Assembly: GCA_016709995.1 (NCBI GenBank)
Contig: JADJLQ010000002.1
Location: 124,001 to 188,000, forward strand
Length of the DNA: 64,000 bases
Reading direction: 5' to 3'
Source: Saprospiraceae bacterium
Lineage (GTDB): Bacteria > Bacteroidota > Bacteroidia > Chitinophagales > Saprospiraceae
Shown: in pieces, positions 9,646-18,790 of the stretch
Layout of the letters: every line of letters starts with the position of its first letter
Numbering within the stretch: the stretch's first letter is position 1
Notes under the pieces: generated by a model
The model's input: only the letters and a program-made list of their open reading frames with translations
Databases searched by the model: none
Told to the model about the DNA's origin: nothing
Program-made: the position numbers and the translations under genes

Positions 9646-12060
9646 TTAGTGTTTTGTTGTTTTATCATTTTGAGGTTCATATATATACGTATCCCCACTC
9701 AGCATGTTGACCGGAACAACTTTATCCAGATATACCAAATCGAATTTGTTATTAAATTTAGATTTGATAACTAGTTTGTCCAACTTATTATTACTCCAAA
9801 ATATATCTGCTTCTAAACCGCCGCGAGCTTTCAACCCTCTGATGTGACCTTTTTCCCAAAGCCCGGGCAATGCCGGCAAAACTCGAATTACCTCCTTTTC
9901 ATGTGATTGCAACAGCATTTCGCCAACACCCGCTGTATAACCAAAGTTACCATCAATTTGAAAAGGAGGGCATAGGTCAAAAAGGTTATTACTGATTGAT
10001 TTTTGCAATAGCAATTGAATGTGTTCATGTGCCATATCTCCATCTAATAGCCTGGCACTGCAGTTAATCAACCAGGCCCTGCTCCAACCCGGGCCTGCGC
10101 CACCATGAGCCAGTCGGAAATCCAATGTTTTTTTGACGGCTTCCAATAAGTCTGGATTTTTTTCTTTTGTTACCATATTGCCCGGGTGAAATCCATACAG
10201 ATGAGACATATGTCTGTGACCGGGTTCAGTCTCCTTATAAGCTCTGTCCCATTCAAGGATTCTACCATCATCACCTACTACAAATCCCTTGCGTAGTTGA
10301 TTTTTTTGTTGTTTTACTTTTTCAACAAAGTCATTATTTACTTCTAAAATAGCACATGCTTTGAGGTAATTATCAAATACCTCGTAGATAATTTGCTGAT
10401 CCATAGCACTTCCCAAACAGGTGGCCACTGCTTTCCCTTCATCGTTGAAAAATCTGTTTTCCGGAGAGGTGGAAGGAGCTGAGATCAGTGTTCCATCCCT
10501 GGGGTCTTCAATGATCCAGTCACTGTAAAATCTGGTTACTTCCTGTATGGCAGGAAAAGCTCTTTCTTTTAAAAATTTTGAGTCTTTGGTGTACTCGTAA
10601 TGTTGCCAGTAATGCTGCATCAACCAACCACCTGCGCCTACGGAACATCCCCAATAAGCTGTTGGGGCTCTCAACCAGGTAGGTGCCCATAAATCAGTTG
10701 CATGCGGGATAAATGTACCACGACAACCAAAATTTTTGATTGCGGTTACTTTTCCGTTTTCAATTAACCGATCTATATAATCAAAAAGCGGGGCGTTAAG
10801 CTCTCCAAGATTAGTCATGTCAGCAAGCCAATAATTCATTTGAAGATTAATATTCAGATGGTAATCTGCATTCCATGGAGCTTCAATATGTTCATTCCAT
10901 AGCCCTTGAAGATTGGCTGGATTAGTACCTTCTCTGGATGAGGAGATAAGTAAATAACGACCGTACTGGAACAGCAATGCTTCTAACCCTTTATCGATAG
11001 CGCCATTTTTTACTTTTTCGATTCTTTGATCTGTTGGAATTGCATCTGAATCATCATTAGTAAGTTGTAGATCCAGTCTTGAATATAAACTTTGATAATC
11101 TTTAATATGTGCTGCTTTTAAATCGTCAAAACTTATTGAACTTATTGCTTGCAGGTCAAGATCATTCTGTTTGCCGTATTCTTTAAAATAATAGGAAGAG
11201 TTAGAAACAATAAAAAAGGTTGCTTCTTTTACATTTTTCAATTCAAGATAATCTTTATTTTGCTGGATTATACCGCCTTTATTATTTATTTTAAGCCTGG
11301 TTTCAAACTTTACTCCTTTTGTTAAGGGGGCATCCTCAGAGTTAAATGTCCCACCTCTTTGCGTTACTTCTCCTTGCATGAAAAGAAGATTATCTGCTGC
11401 TGTAAACACTGTTGCTGTTTCAAACCCGTGATCTTTGGGTCTGCTAAGTCTGATCTTTGTATTAAGTCCTTCCGGTGCTTCTGAGGACAGTTTTATAATT
11501 ATTGCCTTGTGTGGATTGGAAACAAATATTTCTTCCCTAATAAGTTTGCCATCAGACTTGTAAGAGACCGTTGAAATCGCATTACTGATATTTAATTCTC
11601 TCCTGTAATCGGAGATGCTTTTATGGTCGATATCCATGAATAAATCACCTAAAGTTTGATGCGACCTAATGACCTTTTTATTCGAAAAATTTTCTACAAA
11701 AAACTTATCAGCTTCTTCATTTTTTCCTTCAAACAATAAAGCTCTAATCCTGTCAAGATCTTTTTTGTTTCCTTTGGGTTCAGTCCAGTTTTCACTATCT
11801 GCCGGCCACATTGAATCATCATTTAGTTGAATTCGTTCGTTAGCAGTATTCCCAAAAACCATTACACCCAACTTGCCGTTGCCTAATGGCAGCGCTTCGT
11901 TCCAATTTTGTGCGGGTTGCGTATACCATAATATATGTTCTTCTTGTTTTTTGGGCATGCCGCATGCCAAGGACATGAAAGCTAAGATGACAAAAGTATA
12001 TTTAATAAGCAGTTCGCTGGTGTTGTGTATCATTCTCTCTCCATGTGAATAGTTTGGCAA
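9646..12060 (-). CDS. GH95 alpha-L-fucosidase/galactosidase-like enzyme (copy 1)
   Basis: An 804-residue family 95 enzyme. The N-terminal beta-domain begins with the family hallmark WNEALPLGNGKLGVMVFG and IQLNDDSMW. The (alpha/alpha)6 barrel carries LNINLQMNYW, whose two asparagines activate the catalytic water in characterised GH95 members, and ETEPGHRHMSHLYG and QIDGNFGYTAG for the acid side. The export signal ends in a likely lipobox (FMSLAC), which places it in the periplasm or on a membrane. The start at 12060 gives a long N-region; an ATG nine codons in, at 12033, is equally plausible. It heads the GH95-SGNH-GH29 group. A second GH95 lies at 52481-54898. Confidence 0.93.
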   Translation of the reverse strand: MPNYSHGERMIHNTSELLIKYTFVILAFMSLACGMPKKQEEHILWYTQPAQNWNEALPLGNGKLGVMVFGNTANERIQLNDDSMWPADSENWTEPKGNKKDLDRIRALLFEGKNEEADKFFVENFSNKKVIRSHQTLGDLFMDIDHKSISDYRRELNISNAISTVSYKSDGKLIREEIFVSNPHKAIIIKLSSEAPEGLNTKIRLSRPKDHGFETATVFTAADNLLFMQGEVTQRGGTFNSEDAPLTKGVKFETRLKINNKGGIIQQNKDYLELKNVKEATFFIVSNSSYYFKEYGKQNDLDLQAISSISFDDLKAAHIKDYQSLYSRLDLQLTNDDSDAIPTDQRIEKVKNGAIDKGLEALLFQYGRYLLISSSREGTNPANLQGLWNEHIEAPWNADYHLNINLQMNYWLADMTNLGELNAPLFDYIDRLIENGKVTAIKNFGCRGTFIPHATDLWAPTWLRAPTAYWGCSVGAGGWLMQHYWQHYEYTKDSKFLKERAFPAIQEVTRFYSDWIIEDPRDGTLISAPSTSPENRFFNDEGKAVATCLGSAMDQQIIYEVFDNYLKACAILEVNNDFVEKVKQQKNQLRKGFVVGDDGRILEWDRAYKETEPGHRHMSHLYGFHPGNMVTKEKNPDLLEAVKKTLDFRLAHGGAGPGWSRAWLINCSARLLDGDMAHEHIQLLLQKSISNNLFDLCPPFQIDGNFGYTAGVGEMLLQSHEKEVIRVLPALPGLWEKGHIRGLKARGGLEADIFWSNNKLDKLVIKSKFNNKFDLVYLDKVVPVNMLSGDTYIYEPQNDKTTKH

Positions 12061-12138
12061 TAATCGTTAACGGTGCAGTCTATGGTGTCGTAGCAAACCG
12101 TAGAGGACTTTGCAAGATAAACATTTGTACTGTATCGA

Positions 12139-12312
12139 TTATTTAGTCCAAAGTAATAATAACGAAGATAGTAAGCTTGCAATAATTCCAAGTGGAATTC
12201 CTTTTAAAAATCCAATAACATGTGGTCGAAATGATCGATAATAGCTAGTATTCGGAAGTTTTAAAAAATTGGGATACCATTGGATAACAATGAGATAGTC
12301 TAATACTAAAGG
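12139..12312 (-). pseudogene. Possible remnant: C-terminal end of a membrane protein, no start codon
   Basis: The 357-bp gap 12061-12417 holds no complete gene. On the minus strand a 57-codon frame is open from 12312 to a TAA at 12139-12141 but lacks an ATG. It reads as a plausible protein end, with YYRSFRPHVIGFLKGIP followed by a hydrophobic stretch (LGIIASLLSSLLLLW) and a final lysine, like a last transmembrane helix. A TGA closes the frame just upstream. I do not recognise the family. This is probably the leftover of a larger gene, but chance coding in AT-rich DNA is possible. Confidence 0.3.
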
Positions 12313-12417
12313 TCATATATGTCTATTAGGAAGAATGCGAAGTGAATTTAATTGATCCAAAGATTGATACAGTCGTTTAACCGATTTAATCATTGTAACT
12401 GATCTTGACGGTCGTGT

Positions 12418-13194
12418 TTAATTTTCAATTCCTTTGATAATGGCTTTTTCTATTGGACACCTCAATTCTAATGGCTGATTTATGTTGAAATCTCTTTTAG
12501 ATAATAAGTTGGGTTGAGCCATAAATTTAGGTTCTGTTCCTCTATGTTGTTGTGCAGCATGAACTAAAAAAGGATGACATAAATAAACTGTACCTGCAAT
12601 TCCTGTAGCAGTTATTTCTTTTCGTAGTGGCAGATGCTGTAGCTTATCAGCCAATTCCATAAAGCTTAGTCCTGCTTCCCCTTCGTGTTGAAGTAGCTTG
12701 GCAACATCTAAGTGGGACCCTGCCTTTATCCTGGTTGGAGCATCCTTCTCTGTTGTATTTGAAAACAGAAACAACATTAATAGTGCTCTTCCTCTACTAT
12801 GAATATTTATTCGCCATTCAAGGTAATTATTTGAATCTTCCCCGGGAAAACTGGCATCCACATGCCATCCAGTATCGCCAGCTTCTTCTTTACCAGGGAA
12901 CCTTATCGGAAAAGTACCCAAACTCATACGTGGTACCCAATTGTCAAAGGCTAATTGATTGAATGCCTTGTGTAAAATTGTAGTATTCGCAGCTTGTTTA
13001 AACGGCTCTAAGCCTATCTCCCCAATCCGAATCACAGGTTGTGTCCATGTCTCCGGATCATCAGGCGACACTTGTATCGCTTTCCATAAAATGGTACGAC
13101 AGGTATCCGCTATTTCTTGAGAAAAAGCATTCTTTATTTTGACAAAGCCAAATTCAATGAATTGTTCAATCTGCTTATTACTTAGTTTTTCCAT
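12418..13194 (-). CDS. Phytanoyl-CoA dioxygenase (PhyH) family Fe(II)/2-oxoglutarate oxygenase
   Basis: A 258-residue cytoplasmic protein with the double-stranded beta-helix pattern of PhyH enzymes. The iron ligands appear as WHVDAS (His111, Asp113) and a distal histidine in CHPFLVHAAQQHRG, with the arginine there suited to bind 2-oxoglutarate. The N-terminus (IEQFIEFGFVKIKNAFSQEI) is the usual opening of the family. Bacterial members hydroxylate diverse small molecules; the substrate is not predictable. It lies upstream of the fucosidase group on the same strand but is separated from it by a 451-bp gap to the GH95 stretch that contains only a gene remnant, so co-transcription is doubtful. 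Confidence 0.85.
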   Translation of the reverse strand: MEKLSNKQIEQFIEFGFVKIKNAFSQEIADTCRTILWKAIQVSPDDPETWTQPVIRIGEIGLEPFKQAANTTILHKAFNQLAFDNWVPRMSLGTFPIRFPGKEEAGDTGWHVDASFPGEDSNNYLEWRINIHSRGRALLMLFLFSNTTEKDAPTRIKAGSHLDVAKLLQHEGEAGLSFMELADKLQHLPLRKEITATGIAGTVYLCHPFLVHAAQQHRGTEPKFMAQPNLLSKRDFNINQPLELRCPIEKAIIKGIEN

Positions 13195-13237
13195 TTTTAT
13201 TGTTCTTCCAACTCACAGAAGATAAATATTTTAAACC

Positions 13238-13636
13238 CAATCCATGCATTAGGCATGGATTGCCCGAAGGGTCTGATGACTCCTATTGTCGTATCAGATC
13301 ACGACGATAAATATCGTGATGCTGATAGAATCATCAGTCACTCGTAGGAGCCGACGCTGGGAAAAATGCGGTTCAAACGCAATGTAATAGAAACACTTTT
13401 TAGATGCCTGCCCGACTTTTTATTTTTAATTAAAGAGTCAGGCGGGCATTTTTCTCAGGTCGGGTCACTGATGTTTACAATCAGGATGCCGATATTCATC
13501 ATCGGCAGTTTAACCCTGATAAATTTATTTTCCCAATAGGAAAATAATTTCATCAGCTGACTGACGATTTTGTCAGCATCCCGACATTCATCGTCGGGAT
13601 CCGAAGCAGGTAATCATTGCATTCTAATGCATGATT
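13238..13636. repeat. Array of consecutive hairpins in a 520-bp intergenic region
   Basis: The gap 13195-13714 has no gene. Instead at least seven inverted repeats follow one another: 13238-13262 (10-bp perfect arms, loop ATTAG), 13298-13320 (7-bp arms), 13404-13449 (14-bp stem with one mismatch), 13488-13507 (TGCCGAT/ATCGGCA), 13525-13547 (TTATTTTCC/GGAAAATAA), 13578-13600 (ATCCCGAC/GTCGGGAT) and about 13610-13636. Two of them share the identical loop ATTCATC. The first hairpin with its flank TGCCCGAAGGGTCTGATG is repeated in variant form near 60589-60674, which marks it as a dispersed intergenic element. It may be a cluster of repetitive extragenic palindromes or miniature elements. Confidence 0.6.
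13404..13453 (+). terminator. Terminator-like stem-loop followed by T-run
   Basis: A 14-bp stem (ATGCCTGCCCGACT at 13404-13417 pairing with 13436-13449, one G-U wobble and one mismatch) encloses an AT-rich loop and is followed by five T residues on the plus strand. It has the shape of an intrinsic terminator. No plus-strand gene precedes it, so it may be a structural part of the hairpin array rather than a working terminator. Confidence 0.35.
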
Positions 13637-13714
13637 ACGGTTAAATTAAATAATTCTACAGAGTCGGTCTTCAGCTATCGAGTATTTAACCTATTGCAAA
13701 GATGATGTTTTAAG

Positions 13715-14296
13715 TTAATCTATTGATTCAAATCTGTCAAAATATTTAATAGTCAGGTTATATTCTTTACTCCAAAGTCTATAAGCAAAATAAAAAAACG
13801 AAAGTATCATTAGTCCATAAATTACATAAAGAGGCCTTACAACTAACTCTCTGAAAGAATTGTAAATTGGGATATTATAGAATTGGCAAAGATTATGAAT
13901 AGTCGCCAAAAAACTTACAAAAATCACAACCCTAACTAATATATAACCTGAATGGGCTAATAATGTCTTTTTATTTTTAGGCGTCTTATAAAAAATCTCA
14001 AAAAAATGTCCTTTTTCGTTAAAATATAATTCTGAAATAAAGTCAATCAGCCTGCTTGGTTTAGCTTTTACCTTTGCAGTAGTATATTTAAACGTGTAGT
14101 AGTAGAATGCGTATAAAATAAGTCCAACAATGATTAAGTTAACAATGATTAAACCTGTCCACCCAGTTCCAAAAAATCTGTATAAAGGATTTTGTTCACC
14201 CGTAGGATCGTCAAAAAACCACAGTCTTGTCGAATAGAAGTCACAACCTCTCGCAAAGAGGAGAAAAAATGTTAAAATGAAAAATTTCAGCTTCAT
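13715..14296 (-). CDS. Hypothetical membrane protein, about four helices
   Basis: A 193-residue protein rich in Phe, Tyr and Leu. Hydrophobic segments lie at about residues 5-18 (signal-like, ending near a cysteine), 45-68 (GLIIVNLIIVGLILYAFYYY), 117-137 (GYILVRVVIFVSFLATI) and 155-172 (PLYVIYGLMILSFFYFAY). Between them is a basic cytoplasmic-type loop. I do not recognise the family. It stands alone: the hairpin array lies downstream and a gene fragment upstream. The intact frame and membrane topology support a real gene. Confidence 0.65.
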   Translation of the reverse strand: MKLKFFILTFFLLFARGCDFYSTRLWFFDDPTGEQNPLYRFFGTGWTGLIIVNLIIVGLILYAFYYYTFKYTTAKVKAKPSRLIDFISELYFNEKGHFFEIFYKTPKNKKTLLAHSGYILVRVVIFVSFLATIHNLCQFYNIPIYNSFRELVVRPLYVIYGLMILSFFYFAYRLWSKEYNLTIKYFDRFESID

Positions 14297-14483
14297 ATTT
14301 TTGTCGTTTAATTTATTATTTCTGTTGTCGTTTTAAAATGCGCTATATCCAATGTCTTTATCCAAAATGCCTTATGTGCAGCTTACAAATCTGCCAAATT
14401 TTATACATATTCCCAAACTGACCTATTACCCTATACTCACGACCCTCTAAGGCCAATATTTTTGATTAACGCTCATAATGATA

Positions 14484-14744
14484 CTACCAGGAATATTTGC
14501 GGCGATCATGCCAGGATGATACCCAAAAAGTATTTCCATCGATATGCTGAGCTATAAAATCTGCACCTTGCCAATCGTCATTTAGTTTTATTGTTACAAA
14601 ACCATATTCGGCCAGAATGGATGAGACTTTTTGGAAATTATACGACTCCTTCTGACGATTGATCAGAGAACCATATTTTTTTTTAGTAGCATTGACCTTT
14701 GAATTCCTCCTTATTAAAATTGAAGACCGACTTCTGCTACTCAC
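14484..14744 (-). pseudogene. 3'-truncated fragment of a hypothetical protein
   Basis: The 86-codon frame contains a well-formed soluble segment (YGSLINRQKESYNFQKVSSI, then AEYGFVTIKLNDDWQGADFI and AQHIDGNTF) that reads like the N-terminal half of a small Bacteroidota protein with an endonuclease-like fold, in which a strand continuing after DGNTF is expected. Here it changes abruptly after DGNTF to an unrelated WVSSWHDRRKYSW ending. The N-terminal serine/arginine stretch also looks non-native and overlaps the end of the esterase gene by 8 bp. I read it as a truncated remnant. The family comparison is from memory and is not certain. Confidence 0.45.
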
Positions 14745-16245
14745 TCTTCATGGCTGCCAACTCTGCCTGGTACATGCCCTTCACTAGTTTTCCGTTTAGT
14801 TTGAGCTGCATCACAGATTTGTTTTTTGACTCATAAGCATGCCATTGGGTGAGCCCCTTGCCATTAGGTGATCCCGTTTTGATAAAATTAATCCAGTACT
14901 GGCTCATCATTTTTTCCATACTAAGATCAGTAGCTCTCCAGGGACGCTGCCAGGTATCCAGGGTATGTAAGGCAAAAGGCACATCCGCCGTATGAAAAGC
15001 GCCATAATCCGGAAAATCCGGTTTGGGTGCCGGCACATGATCGAATTCATACACATAGACTGGCGATCGGTTGTATTGAGCCCAGGTGATAGCCGGTACA
15101 GCCCCAAAACTTAACCTGCGCATTTTACTGTTAGATGCCGTAGCCACGGTAGCATTGTCGGCGGGAAAGAGTTTTAATAATTGGGCAGCCTGTTGTGGAT
15201 AGTTTTTTTTAATCTGTTGTTTGAAGTCCTGAGGCTGGGTCTGCGTATTGCCCGAAAGCGCCCCATCACCAGTCACCCAGCCAGTCAGCACGGGAACATC
15301 ATTGTGTAAGTCAGCGGCATAATATGATTCAATATTGGTTGGCAAAAAATATCCATCCAGCACCGGGCTGTAGGGGGGATTAAACTTGCCCGCACTGGCT
15401 AAAAGCTCTTCTGCCGGTATGGCTCTGAGGTCTTCAATCGAACCGGCACCCAATTGTGACACCAGTTTGGTTCCATTGGCTTCTGCCATAGCCAGACTGA
15501 CGCCGCGGTTGCTACCCAGGATTCCCCCACTGTGCCCAATTGCTTTGTGGAACAATCCTTTCGCCAGGGGAGAGGCCACCAGCGCATGCACAGAAAACGA
15601 ACCGGCTGACTGACCCATAATGGTCACATTATCAGGATCTCCGCCAAAGGCTGCAATATTCTGATGCACCCACTTGAGGCTCTGCAGCTGATCCAGCAAA
15701 CCAAAATTAGCATCTCCTTTGCCTCCGCTCGTTGCAGTCAGCTCCGGGTGGGCAAAAAATCCAAATATATTGACCCGATAGTTGATGCCTACAAATACGA
15801 TACCCTGCTGCGCATAATACTTTCCCTCATAGACCGCACAAGCTGCTGAACCGGAATTAAAGCCTCCGCCATAGATCCACACGACGACAGGTTTCTTTTT
15901 GCCATCCGGTTTGGTCCAGACATTGAGGTAGAGGCAGTCTTCACTGAGTGGGCTCGGAGGGGCGATGAATTCTTCTGTCCAGCAAGAGAATGGTTTTGGC
16001 TCTCGCTGCATGGGACTGGCAGAAAACTCAGTACATACCTTGTCGCCAGTCCAGGGGACTGGATCCTGAGGTGCCTTCCAGCGTAAAGGACCGACTGGTG
16101 GTGAAGCAAAGGGTATGGCTTTGAAAATATTGATACCACTTTCGGTATAGCCGATGACTGATCCTTGGGCAGTGGATACTTTTGGTGATTGGGCTGCAAG
16201 ATTGGATGAGATGAATAGTATGGTAATGATTAGTGTTTTGTGCAT
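14737..16245 (-). CDS. Type-B carboxylesterase (alpha/beta hydrolase), secreted
   Basis: A 502-residue esterase with a cleavable signal peptide (residues 1-19, ending NLAAQ). The family signatures are present in order: FKAIPFASPPVGPLRWKAP near residue 41, EDCLYLNVW near 102, the oxyanion-hole loop WIYGGGFNSGS near 123, and the nucleophile elbow VTIMGQSAGS with Ser213. The likely acid is within the GWVTGDG region and the catalytic histidine in DYGAFHTADV. Enzymes of this family hydrolyse carboxylic esters, including para-nitrobenzyl and feruloyl esters; the native substrate is unknown. It is a single gene with a 352-bp gap upstream. Confidence 0.92.
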   Translation of the reverse strand: MHKTLIITILFISSNLAAQSPKVSTAQGSVIGYTESGINIFKAIPFASPPVGPLRWKAPQDPVPWTGDKVCTEFSASPMQREPKPFSCWTEEFIAPPSPLSEDCLYLNVWTKPDGKKKPVVVWIYGGGFNSGSAACAVYEGKYYAQQGIVFVGINYRVNIFGFFAHPELTATSGGKGDANFGLLDQLQSLKWVHQNIAAFGGDPDNVTIMGQSAGSFSVHALVASPLAKGLFHKAIGHSGGILGSNRGVSLAMAEANGTKLVSQLGAGSIEDLRAIPAEELLASAGKFNPPYSPVLDGYFLPTNIESYYAADLHNDVPVLTGWVTGDGALSGNTQTQPQDFKQQIKKNYPQQAAQLLKLFPADNATVATASNSKMRRLSFGAVPAITWAQYNRSPVYVYEFDHVPAPKPDFPDYGAFHTADVPFALHTLDTWQRPWRATDLSMEKMMSQYWINFIKTGSPNGKGLTQWHAYESKNKSVMQLKLNGKLVKGMYQAELAAMKSE

Positions 16246-16597
16246 AGATCTACAAGTTAGAGAAAGGGATTAAGATATAGGGATTTTTATGTTTATTTCT
16301 TTGACGACGCCAGTTGAAATTACGTGGATGGAATCATGCTCAATTCCCCAGTTATCTTTTAAGCAACTCAATAGTAATAGAAAACTTGGTTCTCTATTCC
16401 AATCTGTACTCTTTATTTATTCGGTCGATTTTTAATCGAAATGAGACTTCAAGTATTGGTAGATAAATTTGCTTAATCTATATTTTTTCGGAGCTGTTGG
16501 ATTTTTAAATCGTAGAGCTTCGCAAAAAAGGTAGGGACAGCTTCAGCGGAATTGATCAAGATGTCATGCCCATATGACTGACTTTACAACTACTTCT
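16246..16597. other. Gap without complete gene; possible short coding remnant
   Basis: No full gene is visible in these 352 bp. On the minus strand a 48-codon frame without a start codon is open from 16416 to a TAA at 16270 and reads TDWNREPSFLLLLSCLKDNW followed by GIEHDSIHVISTG. It resembles the end of a real protein but I cannot place it. No terminator or promoter stands out. Confidence 0.3.
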
Positions 16598-17815
16598 TTA
16601 AGGGTAAAGCAAATATTTTTTTCGCATCACTTTATACTCGCCCAAGCCGGGTTCCCAGCTCTCACGAATTTCTTTTTCGGATTTGCCCCCTATAATCTGT
16701 TGTCTGAATAATGCAGTGCCGGCGAGTCTTTCTATCACGCCCATTTGATTGCTTAGTTTGGAGTCAAAGAATTTTTCTTTGTTGGGTGACGCCTTGTACA
16801 GTTCCATCATCCATTGCAGGTTGATCTGTTTCTTTTTTCGTAACAGGTCTACATCATACTGGCGCAGGTCCAGGCCGTAACACACCTGGTTCATGAACAA
16901 CGGAGTTTCTGCCATGCCTTTGATGCCGGTGGGTGTAAACGTGAAATCATACCGACCTTTTAGCTCCGGACTTCCAATGACCGTAAAGGGGTAATATGTG
17001 CCGCGTCCGTGATTGAGGTAAGTACCTTCAAATAAACAGGTAGAAGGATACAGTAAGACCGCTTGCTGTGTATTTAAATTGGGCGATGGAGGCACCGGCA
17101 ACGTATAGGGCATATCATGGTCGTAGTTGGCTACCTTAATTATGCGCAGCTTGCATTTTACTTTGCCTGTCAACCACCCCTCACCATTGGCCATTTGAGC
17201 AAATTCACCCACCGTCAGGCCATGGGATATGGGGATAGGAAACATGCCGATACCGGATTTATAGGTCATATCGAGTATCGGGCCGTCCACCAGGTAACCA
17301 TTGGGATTGGGCCTGTCCAGGATGAGTAATTCTTTGTTGCTTTCATAACAGGCTTCCATCAGGCGAGCCAGGGCATTGATATTGGTATAGAAACGACAGC
17401 CGACATCCTGCAGGTCATATATCATGATGTCCACATCAGCCAGTTCCTCTTTGGTGGGTTTGTTTTTTTTGCCGTACAAGGAGATCACCGGTATTCCTGT
17501 GGCCACATCCGTTTCGTCGGGCACTGCAGTACCGGCACTGGCGTTTCCCCTAAAACCATGCTCCGGCCCGAACACCTTGACAATATTAATTCCGAGTGTT
17601 TTCAAGCTGTCCACCAAATGAGTTTTTCCTATGATAGCAGTTTTGTTAGCAAGCAGGGCTACCCGTTTTCCACTTAGATAAGGCAAATACTTATCTGTTT
17701 GTTCAGCTCCGGTCTTTAAAGAACCCTCGCCGGCAACTGTAAGGTGCTCTGCCGGTAGATTATTACAGTTAATACAAATACTCCACAAAAGGATCAGGGC
17801 GAAAAAGGATTTCAT
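16598..17815 (-). CDS. namZ: NamZ-like exo-beta-N-acetylmuramidase (DUF1343, GH171)
   Basis: A 405-residue lipoprotein (signal ICINC, Cys17) of the DUF1343 family, whose characterised member NamZ releases terminal MurNAc from peptidoglycan fragments. Family features are seen in order: GKRVALLANKTAIIGKTHLV, KVFGPEHGFRGNASAGTAVP, VDIMIYDLQDVGCRFYTN, LLILDRPNPNGYLVDGPIL, ISHGLTVGEFAQMANGE and NLNTQQAVLLYPSTCLFEGT. The protein would act in the periplasm on recycled or foreign murein. It is full length for the family. No other murein-recycling gene is adjacent, so the link to peptidoglycan rests on family knowledge. Confidence 0.88.
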   Translation of the reverse strand: MKSFFALILLWSICINCNNLPAEHLTVAGEGSLKTGAEQTDKYLPYLSGKRVALLANKTAIIGKTHLVDSLKTLGINIVKVFGPEHGFRGNASAGTAVPDETDVATGIPVISLYGKKNKPTKEELADVDIMIYDLQDVGCRFYTNINALARLMEACYESNKELLILDRPNPNGYLVDGPILDMTYKSGIGMFPIPISHGLTVGEFAQMANGEGWLTGKVKCKLRIIKVANYDHDMPYTLPVPPSPNLNTQQAVLLYPSTCLFEGTYLNHGRGTYYPFTVIGSPELKGRYDFTFTPTGIKGMAETPLFMNQVCYGLDLRQYDVDLLRKKKQINLQWMMELYKASPNKEKFFDSKLSNQMGVIERLAGTALFRQQIIGGKSEKEIRESWEPGLGEYKVMRKKYLLYP

Positions 17816-17934
17816 TGATATTATTTTTTAATGTTCTTGAATGAAAGGGCGTTTTTGATTCATCAAAACAATTAGGTCCAATTTTTTCCTCTTTGAGGTC
17901 ATAATCGGTTTAAGGGCCATTTGCTGACCTCGTG

Positions 17935-18162
17935 TCAGGCGTCGGTCACCTTTTTCATGTCGTTGACAAATTCTAGTATGTCCCCTGGTTGACATTCTAA
18001 TGCTTTACAAATCGCTTCTAATGTACTAAAACGGATTGCCTTTGCCTTTCCAGTCTTTAAGATGGAAAGATTTGATAAGGTTAAGTCTACTCTCTCTGAA
18101 AGTTCATTCAGAGAAATTTTTCGTTTCGCCATCATCACATCTAAATTCACAATGATAGGCAT
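17935..18162 (-). CDS. XRE-family helix-turn-helix regulator (YozG-like)
   Basis: A 75-residue Cro/CI-type DNA-binding protein. The helix-turn-helix is visible in MAKRKISLNELSERVDLTLS followed by NLSILKTGKAKAIRFSTLEA, and the end CKALECQPGDILEFV is typical of the short YozG-type regulators. It lies 3 bp after the DUF2975 gene on the same strand. This pairing is common in bacteria, and the regulator is thought to act together with its membrane partner. The target is probably local; no operator was recognised. Confidence 0.88.
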   Translation of the reverse strand: MPIIVNLDVMMAKRKISLNELSERVDLTLSNLSILKTGKAKAIRFSTLEAICKALECQPGDILEFVNDMKKVTDA

Positions 18163-18165
18163 ACC

Positions 18166-18702
18166 TTAAACAGTTAATTCGTTTTCATTTTGAATTTCTA
18201 GTCCCTTTTTGAAAATAGTCGCAATGACATATACAATAGCAGCCATCAAAATATAGGCCCGACTGTCTTCCCAAAACTGATCTAGTTGGTTGATTTCATA
18301 TCCACGATGCAGTAAATTTTTAGCTGTTTGTCGAGCCAGGTAACTTAGGAGACCTATGGATAAAGTGTAGAAGCTTATTTCTGCTATTTGATTCGAAACA
18401 AAACTGTTGAATGGTTTTGCCAAATCAAACCTGGTTATAAGTTGGATGACCACATAAAACAGCACTGCTTTCAAAATGGAAATGACTAAAATAAAACTAT
18501 ACATTCCATAAAAAGCCCATCTGCTGCGACTATGCATTTCGCTTAAGTCTAATTTTTGATACAGGTTATGCGCAAATTCAGGATTGAAAAGACTGAAAAT
18601 AAAGTTGACTATCAAGCCTCCGGCTTCAATGCATAAGCCAATGAAAATGACCCACGTAACAATCTTTAGGCCTTTAAGTACGAAGTTGTTGCTATTTGAC
18701 AT
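18166..18702 (-). CDS. DUF2975 membrane protein
   Basis: A 178-residue protein with four predicted transmembrane segments at about residues 12-34, 65-92, 107-125 and 145-165, the usual layout of DUF2975. The conserved FDLAKPFNSFVSNQIAEISF segment sits between helices two and three, as in the family. It lies 3 bp upstream of the YozG-like regulator and is almost certainly co-transcribed with it. Function of the family is not established; a membrane-linked sensing role with the regulator is inference. Confidence 0.82.
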   Translation of the reverse strand: MSNSNNFVLKGLKIVTWVIFIGLCIEAGGLIVNFIFSLFNPEFAHNLYQKLDLSEMHSRSRWAFYGMYSFILVISILKAVLFYVVIQLITRFDLAKPFNSFVSNQIAEISFYTLSIGLLSYLARQTAKNLLHRGYEINQLDQFWEDSRAYILMAAIVYVIATIFKKGLEIQNENELTV

Positions 18703-18790
18703 TTTTGTTTAAGATTTAGAATTATAACTGCAAATATAACAAATATTTATTGATAGTCAATAAATAAATATTAATTACCAACCAATTAAC

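Noticed and set aside
13238..13636. CRISPR array
   Set aside because: Repeated elements are inverted, differ in stem sequence and lack regular direct repeats and spacers; no cas genes.
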